From contig DASZMA010000203.1 of assembly GCA_035552095.1 (NCBI GenBank), positions 62,001 through 126,000 on the forward strand: 64,000 nt of DNA, written 5' to 3'. Positions 34,031 to 42,569 of this stretch are shown in pieces. Origin of the DNA: Bog-473 sp035552095 (GTDB lineage Bacteria; Actinomycetota; Acidimicrobiia; Acidimicrobiales; RAAP-2). Within the stretch, counting starts at the first letter, position 1, and each line of letters begins with the position of its first letter. Both the position numbers and the translations under genes were made by a program. The notes beneath the pieces were generated by a model. That model ran no database searches and was not told where the DNA came from. It saw only the letters and a list, made by a program, of their open reading frames with translations.

Positions 34031-35442
34031 TGAACGGTCCGATCCCGACCACGGGACAGAGCGCCCTCTATTCGGGGTGGGGTCGCCGGTCACCCTCGGC
34101 GGCCCGGTCCCTCCGTCCGCACGACGTGGGCCAACTCGACGGCGTTCTCTCTGAGGATGGGCCAACGGTCCCGGGTGGACCGGCGCGCTCGGGTGTGATC
34201 GCCCGGGGCCGCGGGCGCAGCTACGGGGACGCGGCGCAGTGCGGCGGCGGCACCGTGCTGGACATGGCCTGTTTCAACGACATCGGGGCGATAGACCCGG
34301 TCAGCGGCCTGATCCACGTGGGGGCCGGGGTGACCTTGCACCTCCTCCTCGAACACGTCACCCCGCTGGGCTGGTTCGTCCCGGTGTCGCCGGGCACCCG
34401 TGAGGTGACCATCGGCGGGGCCATCGCCGCCGACATCCACGGGAAGAACCACCATGTCGACGGAGCCTTCTGCCGGCATGTGGCCCGGTGCACGCTCGTC
34501 ACGCCGACGGGGACCTTCGTGGTGGGGCCCGAGGACGACCCCGAGCTCTTCTGGGCCACGGCCGGTGGCATGGGGCTGACCGGCGTGATCACCGACGCCG
34601 TGGTCCGGCTCATCCCCATCGAGACCTCGTGGATGGCGGTCGAGACCCGCCGCTTCGACGACCTGGAATCGGTCATGGCCGAGATGGCGAGCACGGACTC
34701 CTTGTTCCGGTACTCGGTGGCCTGGGTCGACACGCTGATCGGCGGGCGCCGCATGGGCCGATCGGTTCTGACCCGCGGCGAGCACGCCCGGTTGGGCGCG
34801 CTCTCGTCACGTCAAGCGGGATGTAGCCGACAGGCACCGCGAAGGCCCCGGGTGCACGTGCCGGTCCAGGCCCCCTCGGGTCTGCTCAACCGGGCCACCA
34901 TCGCCGCCTTCAACGAGTTCTGGTTCCGCAAGGCGCCGCGCCACCGGGAGGGCCAGATCCTGCCCGCCACCTCTTTCTTCCACCCCCTCGACGGCGTGGC
35001 CGACTGGAACCTGCTCTATGGGCGGCAGGGCTTCCTGCAGTACCAGTTCTGCGTGGGACCGACCAGGTCCGACGTCGTGCCGGCCGCGCTCCGCCTGCTG
35101 AGGGCGAGTAAGGTGCCGACCTTTCTCGGTGTCCTCAAGCGCTTCGGTCCGGGCGACCCCGGTCCGCTCTCCTTCCCGTTGGAAGGGTGGACACTCGCGC
35201 TCGATCTGCCGATGGGCGCGGCCGACCTGCGGGGTGCCCTCGAACGCCTCGACGATCTGGTGGCCGAAGCCGGGGGCCGGGTCTACTTGGCCAAGGACTC
35301 CCGCCTCTCGCCCCGGCACTTCTCGGCCATGTACCCGAGGTCCGATGAGTTCGCCGCGGTCAAGGGCAGGGTCGACCCCACTGGCAACCTCCAGTCCGAC
35401 CAGTCACGCCGGCTCGGTCTCACCGGCCACGTCGCGCCATGA
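34030..35442 (+). CDS. dprE1: DprE1, decaprenylphosphoryl-ribose 2'-oxidase
   Basis: FAD enzyme oxidising decaprenylphosphoryl-D-ribose in arabinan precursor synthesis. The 470-residue protein has the FAD domain (ARGRGRSYGDAAQ, then GTREVTIGGAIAADIHGKNH) and the DprE1 C-terminal region FPLEGWTLALDLPMG and VYLAKDSRLSPRHFSAMYPR. K422 fits the active-site lysine. A390 occupies the place of the cysteine attacked by benzothiazinones in M. tuberculosis DprE1 (GWNICVDFP there). It shares one base with ubiA upstream and overlaps dprE2 by 4 bases. Confidence 0.93.
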   Translation: MNGPIPTTGQSALYSGWGRRSPSAARSLRPHDVGQLDGVLSEDGPTVPGGPARSGVIARGRGRSYGDAAQCGGGTVLDMACFNDIGAIDPVSGLIHVGAGVTLHLLLEHVTPLGWFVPVSPGTREVTIGGAIAADIHGKNHHVDGAFCRHVARCTLVTPTGTFVVGPEDDPELFWATAGGMGLTGVITDAVVRLIPIETSWMAVETRRFDDLESVMAEMASTDSLFRYSVAWVDTLIGGRRMGRSVLTRGEHARLGALSSRQAGCSRQAPRRPRVHVPVQAPSGLLNRATIAAFNEFWFRKAPRHREGQILPATSFFHPLDGVADWNLLYGRQGFLQYQFCVGPTRSDVVPAALRLLRASKVPTFLGVLKRFGPGDPGPLSFPLEGWTLALDLPMGAADLRGALERLDDLVAEAGGRVYLAKDSRLSPRHFSAMYPRSDEFAAVKGRVDPTGNLQSDQSRRLGLTGHVAP

Positions 35443-36203
35443 TGGACGCGTTCGGCCTCCCGCAGTCCGTCGTCGTCTTCGGAGGCACCTCCGACATCGC
35501 CAGCGCCATCCTGGCGGAATTGGTTCCCCGGGGGTGCCACACCGTGGTGCTGGCCGGTCGTGATGACGCCCGGCTCTCTGAGGTTGCCGCGGCCGTCAGC
35601 GGACTGGGGGCCACCCGGGTCGTGCCGGTCCAGTTCGATGCCACCGATGTGGCCGGAGCGACCCTGGTGGCGTCGAGGTGCCTGACCGCGGCAGAGGGCC
35701 CCGTCGACCTCATCCTCATGGCGGTGGGCGAGCTGGGCGAGCAGCTGGCCGACGAGGTGGATGCCGGGCGGGTAGCGGAGATGATCACGGTCAACTACAC
35801 CTGGCCGACCGCCGTGCTCGCCGTGTGCGCCCAGCACCTCAGGACGCAGGGCTCCGGGCGGCTGGTGGTGCTGTCCTCGGTGGCCGGGGTGCGGGTGCGC
35901 CGGGCCAACTACCTCTACGGCTCGGCCAAGGCCGGACTCGACGCATTCTGCGCCGGCCTGGCTGAATCCCTCCGGGGCACCGGCGCACAACTCCAGACGG
36001 TCCGGCCCGGATTCGTGCGGTCGAAAATGACCGAAGGGCTCCGGAGTGCCCCCTTCGCCCGGGACCCGTCCGACGTGGCCGCCGCGGTGCTGAAGGGATT
36101 GGAGACGGGGCAGCCGGTGGTCTGGGCCCCCCCGGTCCTGCGCTGGGTCTTCCTCGGGCTGCGCCATCTCCCGGCCACCCTGTGGCGGAGGCTGCCGGGA
36201 TGA
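35439..36203 (+). CDS. dprE2: DprE2, decaprenylphosphoryl-2-keto-ribose reductase
   Basis: NAD(P)H-dependent SDR that reduces the DprE1 product to decaprenyl-phospho-arabinose. The 254-residue protein has the cofactor motif VVFGGTSDIASAI, a serine-tyrosine-lysine triad in VVLSSVAGVRVRRANYLYGSAKAG and the DprE2-like VRPGFVRSKMTEGL segment. A C-terminal hydrophobic stretch (APPVLRWVFLGLRHLP) may hold it at the membrane. The start overlaps dprE1 (ATGATGG), and the 94-base gap downstream has no feature I recognise. Confidence 0.92.
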   Translation: MMDAFGLPQSVVVFGGTSDIASAILAELVPRGCHTVVLAGRDDARLSEVAAAVSGLGATRVVPVQFDATDVAGATLVASRCLTAAEGPVDLILMAVGELGEQLADEVDAGRVAEMITVNYTWPTAVLAVCAQHLRTQGSGRLVVLSSVAGVRVRRANYLYGSAKAGLDAFCAGLAESLRGTGAQLQTVRPGFVRSKMTEGLRSAPFARDPSDVAAAVLKGLETGQPVVWAPPVLRWVFLGLRHLPATLWRRLPG

Positions 36204-36297
36204 CGCGGGCTGAAGTTTCCCCGCGAGGTCACCCCGCCGCGGCCGGTCCGGCGCCCGGCTGTCGGCGGTGTCCCCCCACGCTCGTCCCGGCGTAGCG

Positions 36298-37485
36298 ATG
36301 GTCCAGGCTGTTCCACGGCCGGCTCGGTCCACGGTGGACGCCAGACGGCGGACGTTCCGGCGTCGGCGCGTCATCTCAGCGGTCCTCCTGGTGCTGGCCA
36401 TCTTCGTGGTCTGGAACGGGATCTCGCTGACCGGGGCCCTCCTCAATCCGGCCAACGGCACCTCCTTCAGCGCCCGGTTCGCCGAATGGGCCCGGGCCCA
36501 TGGCGGCTCGAGCATCACCAACTGGATCGAGAACGAGTGGTACGCCCATCACCCGCCACCGGTGGGCGGAAAACCGCCCAAGGGTGCCATCAGCACGCCG
36601 ACGGCCACCGCCGTGCCCGTGCACAATGCTCCGGCCCATCTCCCCCCGCCCTCCCGGCTCTGGACCCTGGCCACCCCGGCGCTGGTGGGCGAAGGCGAAT
36701 GGTCACCCAGCGGGCGGCTGGTGGGGGGCATCCCGGCGGTCTACGAGACCCGCCTGCGGCCCGACAACGTGCATACCAGCGAAGTGGTGGGCGTGGCCTG
36801 GATGGACACCAAGCTGCTGCGGGCCGCCCTGTACTCGGGCAGCCAGATCCCCGGCGGCGGACCCTTTACCCTCACCGCGCCGGTGCAACCGGCGGCGGCC
36901 AACTCACTGGTGGCCGGATTCAACGCCGGGTTCCTCATGTCGAATGCCAACGGCGGCTATTACACCGACGGGCGCACGCTCTTCCCTCTGCGCACCGGCG
37001 CGGCGTCATTCGTCATCTACAAGAACGGATCGGTGGCCATCGGTCAGTGGGGCCGCGACGTGACGATGACCCCGCAGGTGGTCTCGGTTCGGGAGAATCT
37101 GGACCTGCTGGTTGACCAGGGCCATCCGGTGCCGGGCCTCAACGCCAATGACACGTCGAAGTGGGGCGCCACCTTGGGCAATCACGTCTACGTCTGGCGG
37201 TCCGGGGTGGGGATCACGGCCAGTGGTGCCCTGATCTACGTCGGCGGCCCGGCCATGAGCATCACCAGTCTGGCCAACGTGCTGGCCGACGCCGGGGCCG
37301 TCCGGGCGATGGAACTCGACATCAACACGGACTGGGTCAATCTCGCCACCTACAGCCCAACGCCTCCTCAGGTCCAGGCGGCACCCGCCAACGGCGTGGA
37401 CCTGCTCCCCACCATGGCCGGGAGCCCGAGCCGGTACTTCACCTCGTGGTGGGCCCGGGACTTCTTCACCATGTCGGCCCGATGA
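36298..37485 (+). CDS. Phosphodiester glycosidase-like exoprotein
   Basis: A 395-residue protein with an N-terminal basic region and one membrane anchor (about 26-43), then an extracytoplasmic domain like the NAGPA/phosphodiester glycosidase group: VAGFNAGFLMSNANGGYYTDGRTLFPLRTG and the late LADAGAVRAMELDINTDW strand. The family removes sugar from phosphodiesters. Its position after dprE2 suggests a role in envelope glycan processing, which is inference. A GTG at 36268 is an alternative start. Confidence 0.78.
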   Translation: MVQAVPRPARSTVDARRRTFRRRRVISAVLLVLAIFVVWNGISLTGALLNPANGTSFSARFAEWARAHGGSSITNWIENEWYAHHPPPVGGKPPKGAISTPTATAVPVHNAPAHLPPPSRLWTLATPALVGEGEWSPSGRLVGGIPAVYETRLRPDNVHTSEVVGVAWMDTKLLRAALYSGSQIPGGGPFTLTAPVQPAAANSLVAGFNAGFLMSNANGGYYTDGRTLFPLRTGAASFVIYKNGSVAIGQWGRDVTMTPQVVSVRENLDLLVDQGHPVPGLNANDTSKWGATLGNHVYVWRSGVGITASGALIYVGGPAMSITSLANVLADAGAVRAMELDINTDWVNLATYSPTPPQVQAAPANGVDLLPTMAGSPSRYFTSWWARDFFTMSAR

Positions 37486-37530
37486 ACCTGACGATGAGCG
37501 CTGACCATCTGGTGCGGCTATGACCGGTAC

Positions 37531-38208
37531 ATGCAGATCCTGATCGTCGAGGACGAGGAGCATCTGGCATCCGCGCTGCAGCGTGGCCTGGAGAAGGAGG
37601 GCTTCGGGGTCGACGTGGCCAGCTCGGGCGACGAAGGCCTCCGCCGGGCCCGGGAGAGTGCCTACGACCTGATCCTGCTCGACATCCTCCTCCCCGGCGT
37701 CAACGGCTACCAGATCTGCCTCTCGCTGCGCCAGGACGGCAACTGGGTCCCCATCCTGATGTTGACGGCCAAGGACGGCGAGTACGACGAGGCCGAGGCC
37801 CTCGACTCGGGGGCGGACGACTTTCTGTCCAAGCCGTTCTCCTTCGTGGTCCTGCTGGCCCGCATACGGGCCCTCCTTCGCCGCGGCCGGCGCGAGCGTC
37901 CGACCATCCTGACCGCCGGAGATCTCACCCTGGACCCAGCGGAGCATCGCTGCCGGCGGGGCGAGGAGCCGATTGAACTGACGCCGCGCGAGTTCTCGTT
38001 GCTGGAGTACCTGATGCGGTTCCCCGGCGAGGCGGTGAGCAAGCAGGAGATCCTCCTCCATGTCTGGGGGGACGAGTTTGACGGCGACCCGAACATCGTG
38101 GAGGTGTACGTCGGGTACATCCGCAAGAAGATCGACCACGCGTTCGGCCGGGAAGCCATCGAAACGGTCCGGGGCATCGGCTACCGGCTCAATGCGCAAG
38201 GTGGCTAG
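37531..38208 (+). CDS. OmpR-family response regulator
   Basis: A 225-residue regulator: receiver domain with acidic pocket VEDEE, phospho-acceptor D51 in LLDILLPGVNG and K in FLSKPFSF, then an OmpR/PhoB winged helix with LTPREFSLLEYLMRFPGEAVS and VEVYVGYIRKKID. It pairs with the sensor kinase that begins inside its 3' end (17-base overlap). The signal and targets are unknown; the neighbouring envelope genes are possible targets. Confidence 0.95.
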   Translation: MQILIVEDEEHLASALQRGLEKEGFGVDVASSGDEGLRRARESAYDLILLDILLPGVNGYQICLSLRQDGNWVPILMLTAKDGEYDEAEALDSGADDFLSKPFSFVVLLARIRALLRRGRRERPTILTAGDLTLDPAEHRCRRGEEPIELTPREFSLLEYLMRFPGEAVSKQEILLHVWGDEFDGDPNIVEVYVGYIRKKIDHAFGREAIETVRGIGYRLNAQGG

Positions 38209-39592
38209 GGCGAGATCGAGACTGCGCTTCCTCTTCGGGCCGGTCCGGATCCGCATCACCCTGGCCGCCCTCCTCGTGGTCGCGCTGACCCTGTCCATCG
38301 GGGGCATTGCGCTGGCCTGGCAGCTACACCGGTCGCTCATCAGCGGCATTCAGTCCTCGGCCACGGCGGAAGCGGCCGACGTCGGTGGCCTCTATGCCGG
38401 TGGCTCCTTTCCGGCCGCCCTGCCCGCGGTGCGACCCGGGTATGCGGTACAGGTGGTCGACCGCAAGGGCCGGGTCATCACCGCCACCTCGGATCTGTCC
38501 CCCCGCCGGGCTATCTCGACTGTGCATCCCACCAGCGGCACCCGCGTGCTGCCCAACTCGGCCACCCTCCTGCGAGGCGACGATGACCCCGAGGTCGTCC
38601 TGGCGTCGGCCGTCGCCACCCGGCGTGGCCCGCTCACGGTGTACGTCGTCGCCACGGTCGAGCAGGCCGAAGACTCCACCCGTGACGTGGCGCTGGTCAT
38701 GACCGTGGCGCTGCCCGTCCTCCTGGTGCTGGCCGGGATCGTGGCGTGGTTGTTGGCGGGTCGAGCGCTCAAGCCGGTCGAGGACATCCGGGTCCAGGTC
38801 GCTGACATTTCGGGACGCGAGCTGCACCGCCGCGTCACCGAGCCGCCCTTCGACGACGAGATACGGCGCCTGGCCCACACCATGAACGCCATGCTGGAGC
38901 GCATTCAGCACATGAGCGATCGGCAACGGCGTTTCATCTCCGACGCCTCGCACGAGCTGCGCAGCCCACTGGCTGGACTGCTGGCCCAAGTGGAAGTGGC
39001 GCAGGCCGATGCTGACCATGCTGACTGGCCTCAGGTGGCCGATGCCGTCCGCCAGGACGGCATCCGCCTGCACCGCATTGTCGACGACCTCTTGCTGCTG
39101 GCTCGTAGCGACGAAGGTCACCTCGTCGCCGGACACGATGTGGTGGATCTCGATGAGATCGTCTTCGCCGAAGGCAGCCGGATTCGGGCCGGGGGCCGGG
39201 TCACGGTCAACGCGCGCGGCGTCGGGGCCGGTCGGGTGCATGGTGACCGTGAACAGCTACGCCGGGCGGTCCGCAACCTGTCGGAGAACGCCGAGCGCTA
39301 CGCGTCGAGTCAAGTTGGCTTCGAGCTCCACGCCATCGACGGCTGGGTCGAGCTGGCCGTCTTCGACGATGGACCGGGCATCCCGCCCGGGGAGCGGGAG
39401 TACGTCTTCGAGCGGTTCGCCCGCCTCGACCAGGCGCGGACCCGGCCCACCGGCGGGACCGGCCTCGGCCTGGCCATTGTCAGTGAGATCGTCCTCACCC
39501 ACGGCGGCACCATTGTGGTGGCCGACAGCACCGAGGGGGCCCGCATTGTGCTGTCGCTCCCGGAGAACGGCGCCACCCCGGAGGAGGGGTAG
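38192..39592 (+). CDS. Membrane sensor histidine kinase
   Basis: A 466-residue kinase with two membrane segments (about 21-43 and 168-190) enclosing an extracytoplasmic sensor, a HAMP linker, a HisKA box with H254 in SDASHELRSPLAGLLAQVE, and a HATPase domain with N (NLSENAERYA), G1 (FDDGPGIPPGE) and G2 (GTGLGLAIV) boxes. The ATG at 38192 overlaps the response regulator. This is the cognate kinase of the OmpR-type regulator. Confidence 0.95.
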   Translation: MRKVARARSRLRFLFGPVRIRITLAALLVVALTLSIGGIALAWQLHRSLISGIQSSATAEAADVGGLYAGGSFPAALPAVRPGYAVQVVDRKGRVITATSDLSPRRAISTVHPTSGTRVLPNSATLLRGDDDPEVVLASAVATRRGPLTVYVVATVEQAEDSTRDVALVMTVALPVLLVLAGIVAWLLAGRALKPVEDIRVQVADISGRELHRRVTEPPFDDEIRRLAHTMNAMLERIQHMSDRQRRFISDASHELRSPLAGLLAQVEVAQADADHADWPQVADAVRQDGIRLHRIVDDLLLLARSDEGHLVAGHDVVDLDEIVFAEGSRIRAGGRVTVNARGVGAGRVHGDREQLRRAVRNLSENAERYASSQVGFELHAIDGWVELAVFDDGPGIPPGEREYVFERFARLDQARTRPTGGTGLGLAIVSEIVLTHGGTIVVADSTEGARIVLSLPENGATPEEG

Positions 39593-39612
39593 CCCCGCCG
39601 AGTCAGCTCCGC

Positions 39613-40845
39613 TCAGCCGTCGGCGTAGAGCTGGCCGTCCGGCCCGAGGGCGATGGCGATCGTGGCCAAGCCGCGCTGGGCCGGACCGGTCTCCACGGCC
39701 CCGCTGGTCGGGTTGAACTCGGAACCGTGGCAGGGACACACGATCAACTCGGAACCCGAGAAGTAGTTCACGGTGCACCCGGCGTGCGGGCACACGGCGT
39801 TGAAGGCCACGAACTGGCCGCGGGCCGGTTGGAGCACCAGTCCGGGCTGCCCGCTCCGCGGATCGGTGAACTGAGCCGCGCCTCGCACGGGGACGTCCTT
39901 GGCCGACCCGATGGGGGAGCCCGCCGGGGCGGTCCCGCCACCGGTGGACCCGGCGCTGGTCGTGGTGGGTGCGCTGGACTTGAGCGGCGCCAGGTTGGTG
40001 GTGCCGCCCCCTCCGGGCGGGTGGGCGCCCCCCACGATCCGGCCGATGGCCGCCGCCGCCCCGGCGACGGCCAGGGCGACAGCGCCGGTGATGCCCACGG
40101 CGGCACCGCCCAGGACGACCGTCCGGCGGTCCACCCGGTCGGGTCGCCACGGCGCTGTCGAGGAGCGCCGCTCGGTCAGGACGGGACACGGGGCGATCTG
40201 GCAGGGCCGACCGGCCCGGGCGGTACAGGTGCCCCGCTCGAAATGCCCGCACACCTGCTGGATCACGGAGAAGGGAACGGGGACGACGGTCGATGGGGCC
40301 AGTCCGCCCTCCCGGTGGGCCCGTTCGGCCAGGACGGCGTCGAGCGAGAGCACGCCGCCCGACCCGCCGACGATGACGGGAAGCCAGGCGAACAGGAAGA
40401 CGATGTCGGCACCGGTGTAATACGGGGAAGAGTGGAAGCTCACGGTGAGGAACAGGGTGAAGGAGAGCAGGGCGCCGCCAGCTGCCGCCACCCGGGTCCA
40501 GAGCCCGAGCACCGCCCCTAAGCCGACGGCCAGCTCGGACAGCGCGATGAGCACGCCTATCGGCGTGGCGAACGACAGGAGGTGTCCCAGGAGGGAGTGC
40601 AGCGGGCTGACCCGGATGGCCGCGATGAGTTGGGCGTGGATCCCCGAAGGGCTGTTGGCGTTGAAGAAGTTGGGATTGGCCAGCTTCTGCAGCCCGGCGA
40701 AGCAGAACGTGATGCCCAGGAAGAGGCGGAGCGGCAGAATCGACCAGCCGAAGAGGTACGGGGCCCGGGGTGGCGGCGCCAGGTATGACCAGCCGGCCGC
40801 CGCTCGAGGGCCGGCTCGGGTGACCGGTCGCGTTCGCTGGGCCAT
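39613..40845 (-). CDS. DoxX-Rieske fusion membrane protein
   Basis: A 410-residue fusion. The N-terminal DoxX/TQO-type domain has four membrane helices (about 35-170). A linker holds four cysteines spaced C-x7-C-x7-C-x4-C (C199, C207, C215, C220). An RR-TVVLGG segment and hydrophobic helix (240-265) follow, then a Gly/Thr linker and a Rieske [2Fe-2S] domain with C352/H354 and C370/H373 ligands and C357/C372 for the disulfide. It could couple quinone chemistry to electron transfer outside the membrane. The substrate is unknown. Confidence 0.85.
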   Translation of the reverse strand: MAQRTRPVTRAGPRAAAGWSYLAPPPRAPYLFGWSILPLRLFLGITFCFAGLQKLANPNFFNANSPSGIHAQLIAAIRVSPLHSLLGHLLSFATPIGVLIALSELAVGLGAVLGLWTRVAAAGGALLSFTLFLTVSFHSSPYYTGADIVFLFAWLPVIVGGSGGVLSLDAVLAERAHREGGLAPSTVVPVPFSVIQQVCGHFERGTCTARAGRPCQIAPCPVLTERRSSTAPWRPDRVDRRTVVLGGAAVGITGAVALAVAGAAAAIGRIVGGAHPPGGGGTTNLAPLKSSAPTTTSAGSTGGGTAPAGSPIGSAKDVPVRGAAQFTDPRSGQPGLVLQPARGQFVAFNAVCPHAGCTVNYFSGSELIVCPCHGSEFNPTSGAVETGPAQRGLATIAIALGPDGQLYADG

Positions 40846-41007
40846 GGTGCGGGGTTACGTGGCCCGGGACGGGAGCCGAAGCGGCCGAGCCGGGCGGGCC
40901 GCAGCCATGGGGGGCCGGAACACGACCACGAGCGTACGGTCCGCGTGTCGAGCCGGGGAGACAACAGCGGCCGGCGCTCTCAGCGATCCTTCAGTGAAGC
41001 GGGAGGT

Positions 41008-41397
41008 TCACCGGCTCCGGCTGCGGCGGGTGCCGCGGGCCCGGACCCAGGCCAAGAGGTCACCCTGGTCGCCCCGGCGCACCGTCCCGGTGAAGATGTC
41101 CTCGCGGTCGGTGGCGACTTCCTTGGCGATCTCGGCGAAGAGGGTGTCGCCCAATGCGGCGGGCTGGAGGTACTCCACCAGCACCGAGGAGATGATGCCC
41201 GAGTGCTCTTCGTCGTTGGCCGCCGCCGCTACCGCGGCGCCGGCGACGGCGTAGAAGACGGCGCCGTGCACCGTGCCGTGCGGATTGGCGTGCGGCGCCG
41301 CGGTGCGCAGGGCGGCCACGGTGTGCCCCGGGCCCCGGCGCTGCACCTCAATGCCCAGGAGGGCGGCGAACTCGTCGCGCCCCGGACCGGCGCTCAT
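41008..41397 (-). CDS. PaaI-type hotdog thioesterase
   Basis: A 129-residue hotdog-fold protein, probably hydrolysing acyl-CoA or aromatic acyl-CoA. The active-site region is HANPHGTVHGAVFYAVAG, with the HGG-like helix start and a downstream acidic segment (ANDEEH). I start at ATG 41397, whose ATGA overlaps the stop of the FrhB-like gene, so the two are co-expressed. The final residues are Arg-rich. The 40846-41007 gap upstream of the DoxX-Rieske gene shows no feature. Confidence 0.83.
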   Translation of the reverse strand: MSAGPGRDEFAALLGIEVQRRGPGHTVAALRTAAPHANPHGTVHGAVFYAVAGAAVAAAANDEEHSGIISSVLVEYLQPAALGDTLFAEIAKEVATDREDIFTGTVRRGDQGDLLAWVRARGTRRSRSR

Positions 41398-42521
41398 GCC
41401 GTCGGTGCAGGCAGGCGTCCCGGCATGGGCACGGCGGTGGCGGGCCACCGCTTGCGGCTGACCCGGCTCAGCTTGTCGAGCAGGGCGACGGCGCCCGGGT
41501 CGTCCTCAATGGGGCGGGTCTCAATGACACCGGCATTCTCCATGTCGTTGAACAGCGCCTCGCCCGTCTCGGTGCGGATGAGGGTGAGGGTCCAGTCCCC
41601 GAAGGCGCCGATGCCGCCGGTGGAGATGTCGGCATGTTCGGCCGAGAAGTCGGGGCAGCTGGTGCACCCCTCGCGGGTCCAGGCATGGGCCTCCTTCAGC
41701 GGGATCTCGTGAAAGGCGCCGTCGCGCATCCACACCTGGAAGACGCCCTTGATGTTCATCTTGACGATGTCGGCCCGGTTCAGCCCGTACTTGGCCTCGA
41801 AGAGCTCGGGGAAGATGGCGTCGTCGAAGGTCTTCGAGCACAGCAGCCCGATGTTCAGGGTAAAACGGCGGGCCACCTTGCCCGCCTTGCGCGCCGCCAT
41901 GACCGGGGGGGCCGAGGCCTGGCACCCCATGCCGACCAGGGCGATGCGCTCGGCTCCGCCGGCGATGGCCTCGGGGTAGGCCAGGGGATTGGCCGAGTAG
42001 GTGTAGCGCGAGCCGGCGGTGGCCAGGACGTCCTCTTTGTTCCAGGCCACCCGGGGTACGGCCTTCCAGGTTGAGCCGTCGCCTTCGAGGCCCGAGACCA
42101 GCGCGGCGTCGATGACGTCGTGCTCGAAGGCCCAGATGAGCAGAGCCGACACCAGGCCACCGTCCTGCCCGGTTCCCTGCACGTCGAGATCGGTGGCCCG
42201 GGCCAGGACGGTGCGGCGGCTGATGCCCGACACCTCGTCGTCGGTGCGGGCCCGGCCGAAGAGCTTCTCTTCAATCTCGGGCTCCCAGGTGCGAAACCGC
42301 GGACAGGCCCGGGTGCACAGCGTGCACCCCTTCTCGCCGTGGGTGCAGTTGTCCGTGCCGCCGTCGGCCAGGATGTGAAAGGGCTTGTAGTGCCCATCGG
42401 CATCGTCGTACTCGAGCACGTCATAGGGGCAGGCGATGACACAGGCGGAACAGCCGGTGCAGAGTCCGGACGTGACGACTTCAGTGAAGAGTTCAGCCCA
42501 CTGTGGCTTCTCGGGTGGCAC
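41394..42521 (-). CDS. F420 hydrogenase/dehydrogenase beta (FrhB)-like protein
   Basis: A 375-residue flavin/Fe-S protein. The N-terminus has two ferredoxin-like [4Fe-4S] motifs: CTGCSACVIACPYD and CTLCTRACPRF. The FrhB domain follows, with QDGGLVSALLIWAFEHDVIDAALV, the MGCQASAPPVMAA loop and a GCTSCPDFSAEHADIS cluster. FrhB subunits exchange electrons with coenzyme F420; a stand-alone enzyme could be a ferredoxin-F420 or ferredoxin-quinone-type reductase. The GTG start is divergent from the Fpg/Nei gene across 48 bases. Confidence 0.88.
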   Translation of the reverse strand: MPPEKPQWAELFTEVVTSGLCTGCSACVIACPYDVLEYDDADGHYKPFHILADGGTDNCTHGEKGCTLCTRACPRFRTWEPEIEEKLFGRARTDDEVSGISRRTVLARATDLDVQGTGQDGGLVSALLIWAFEHDVIDAALVSGLEGDGSTWKAVPRVAWNKEDVLATAGSRYTYSANPLAYPEAIAGGAERIALVGMGCQASAPPVMAARKAGKVARRFTLNIGLLCSKTFDDAIFPELFEAKYGLNRADIVKMNIKGVFQVWMRDGAFHEIPLKEAHAWTREGCTSCPDFSAEHADISTGGIGAFGDWTLTLIRTETGEALFNDMENAGVIETRPIEDDPGAVALLDKLSRVSRKRWPATAVPMPGRLPAPTA

Positions 42522-42557
42522 GGGACCACCATATTCGGCGGGAGCACCAGGGTCCGG

Positions 42558-42563
42558 TACGGT
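42558..42563 (+). promoter_or_regulatory. Putative -10 of the Fpg/Nei gene
   Basis: TACGGT is followed by exactly 6 bases and the GTG start (42570), predicting a leaderless transcript in the 48-bp divergent gap. Confidence 0.45.
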
Positions 42564-42569
42564 CGGTCG

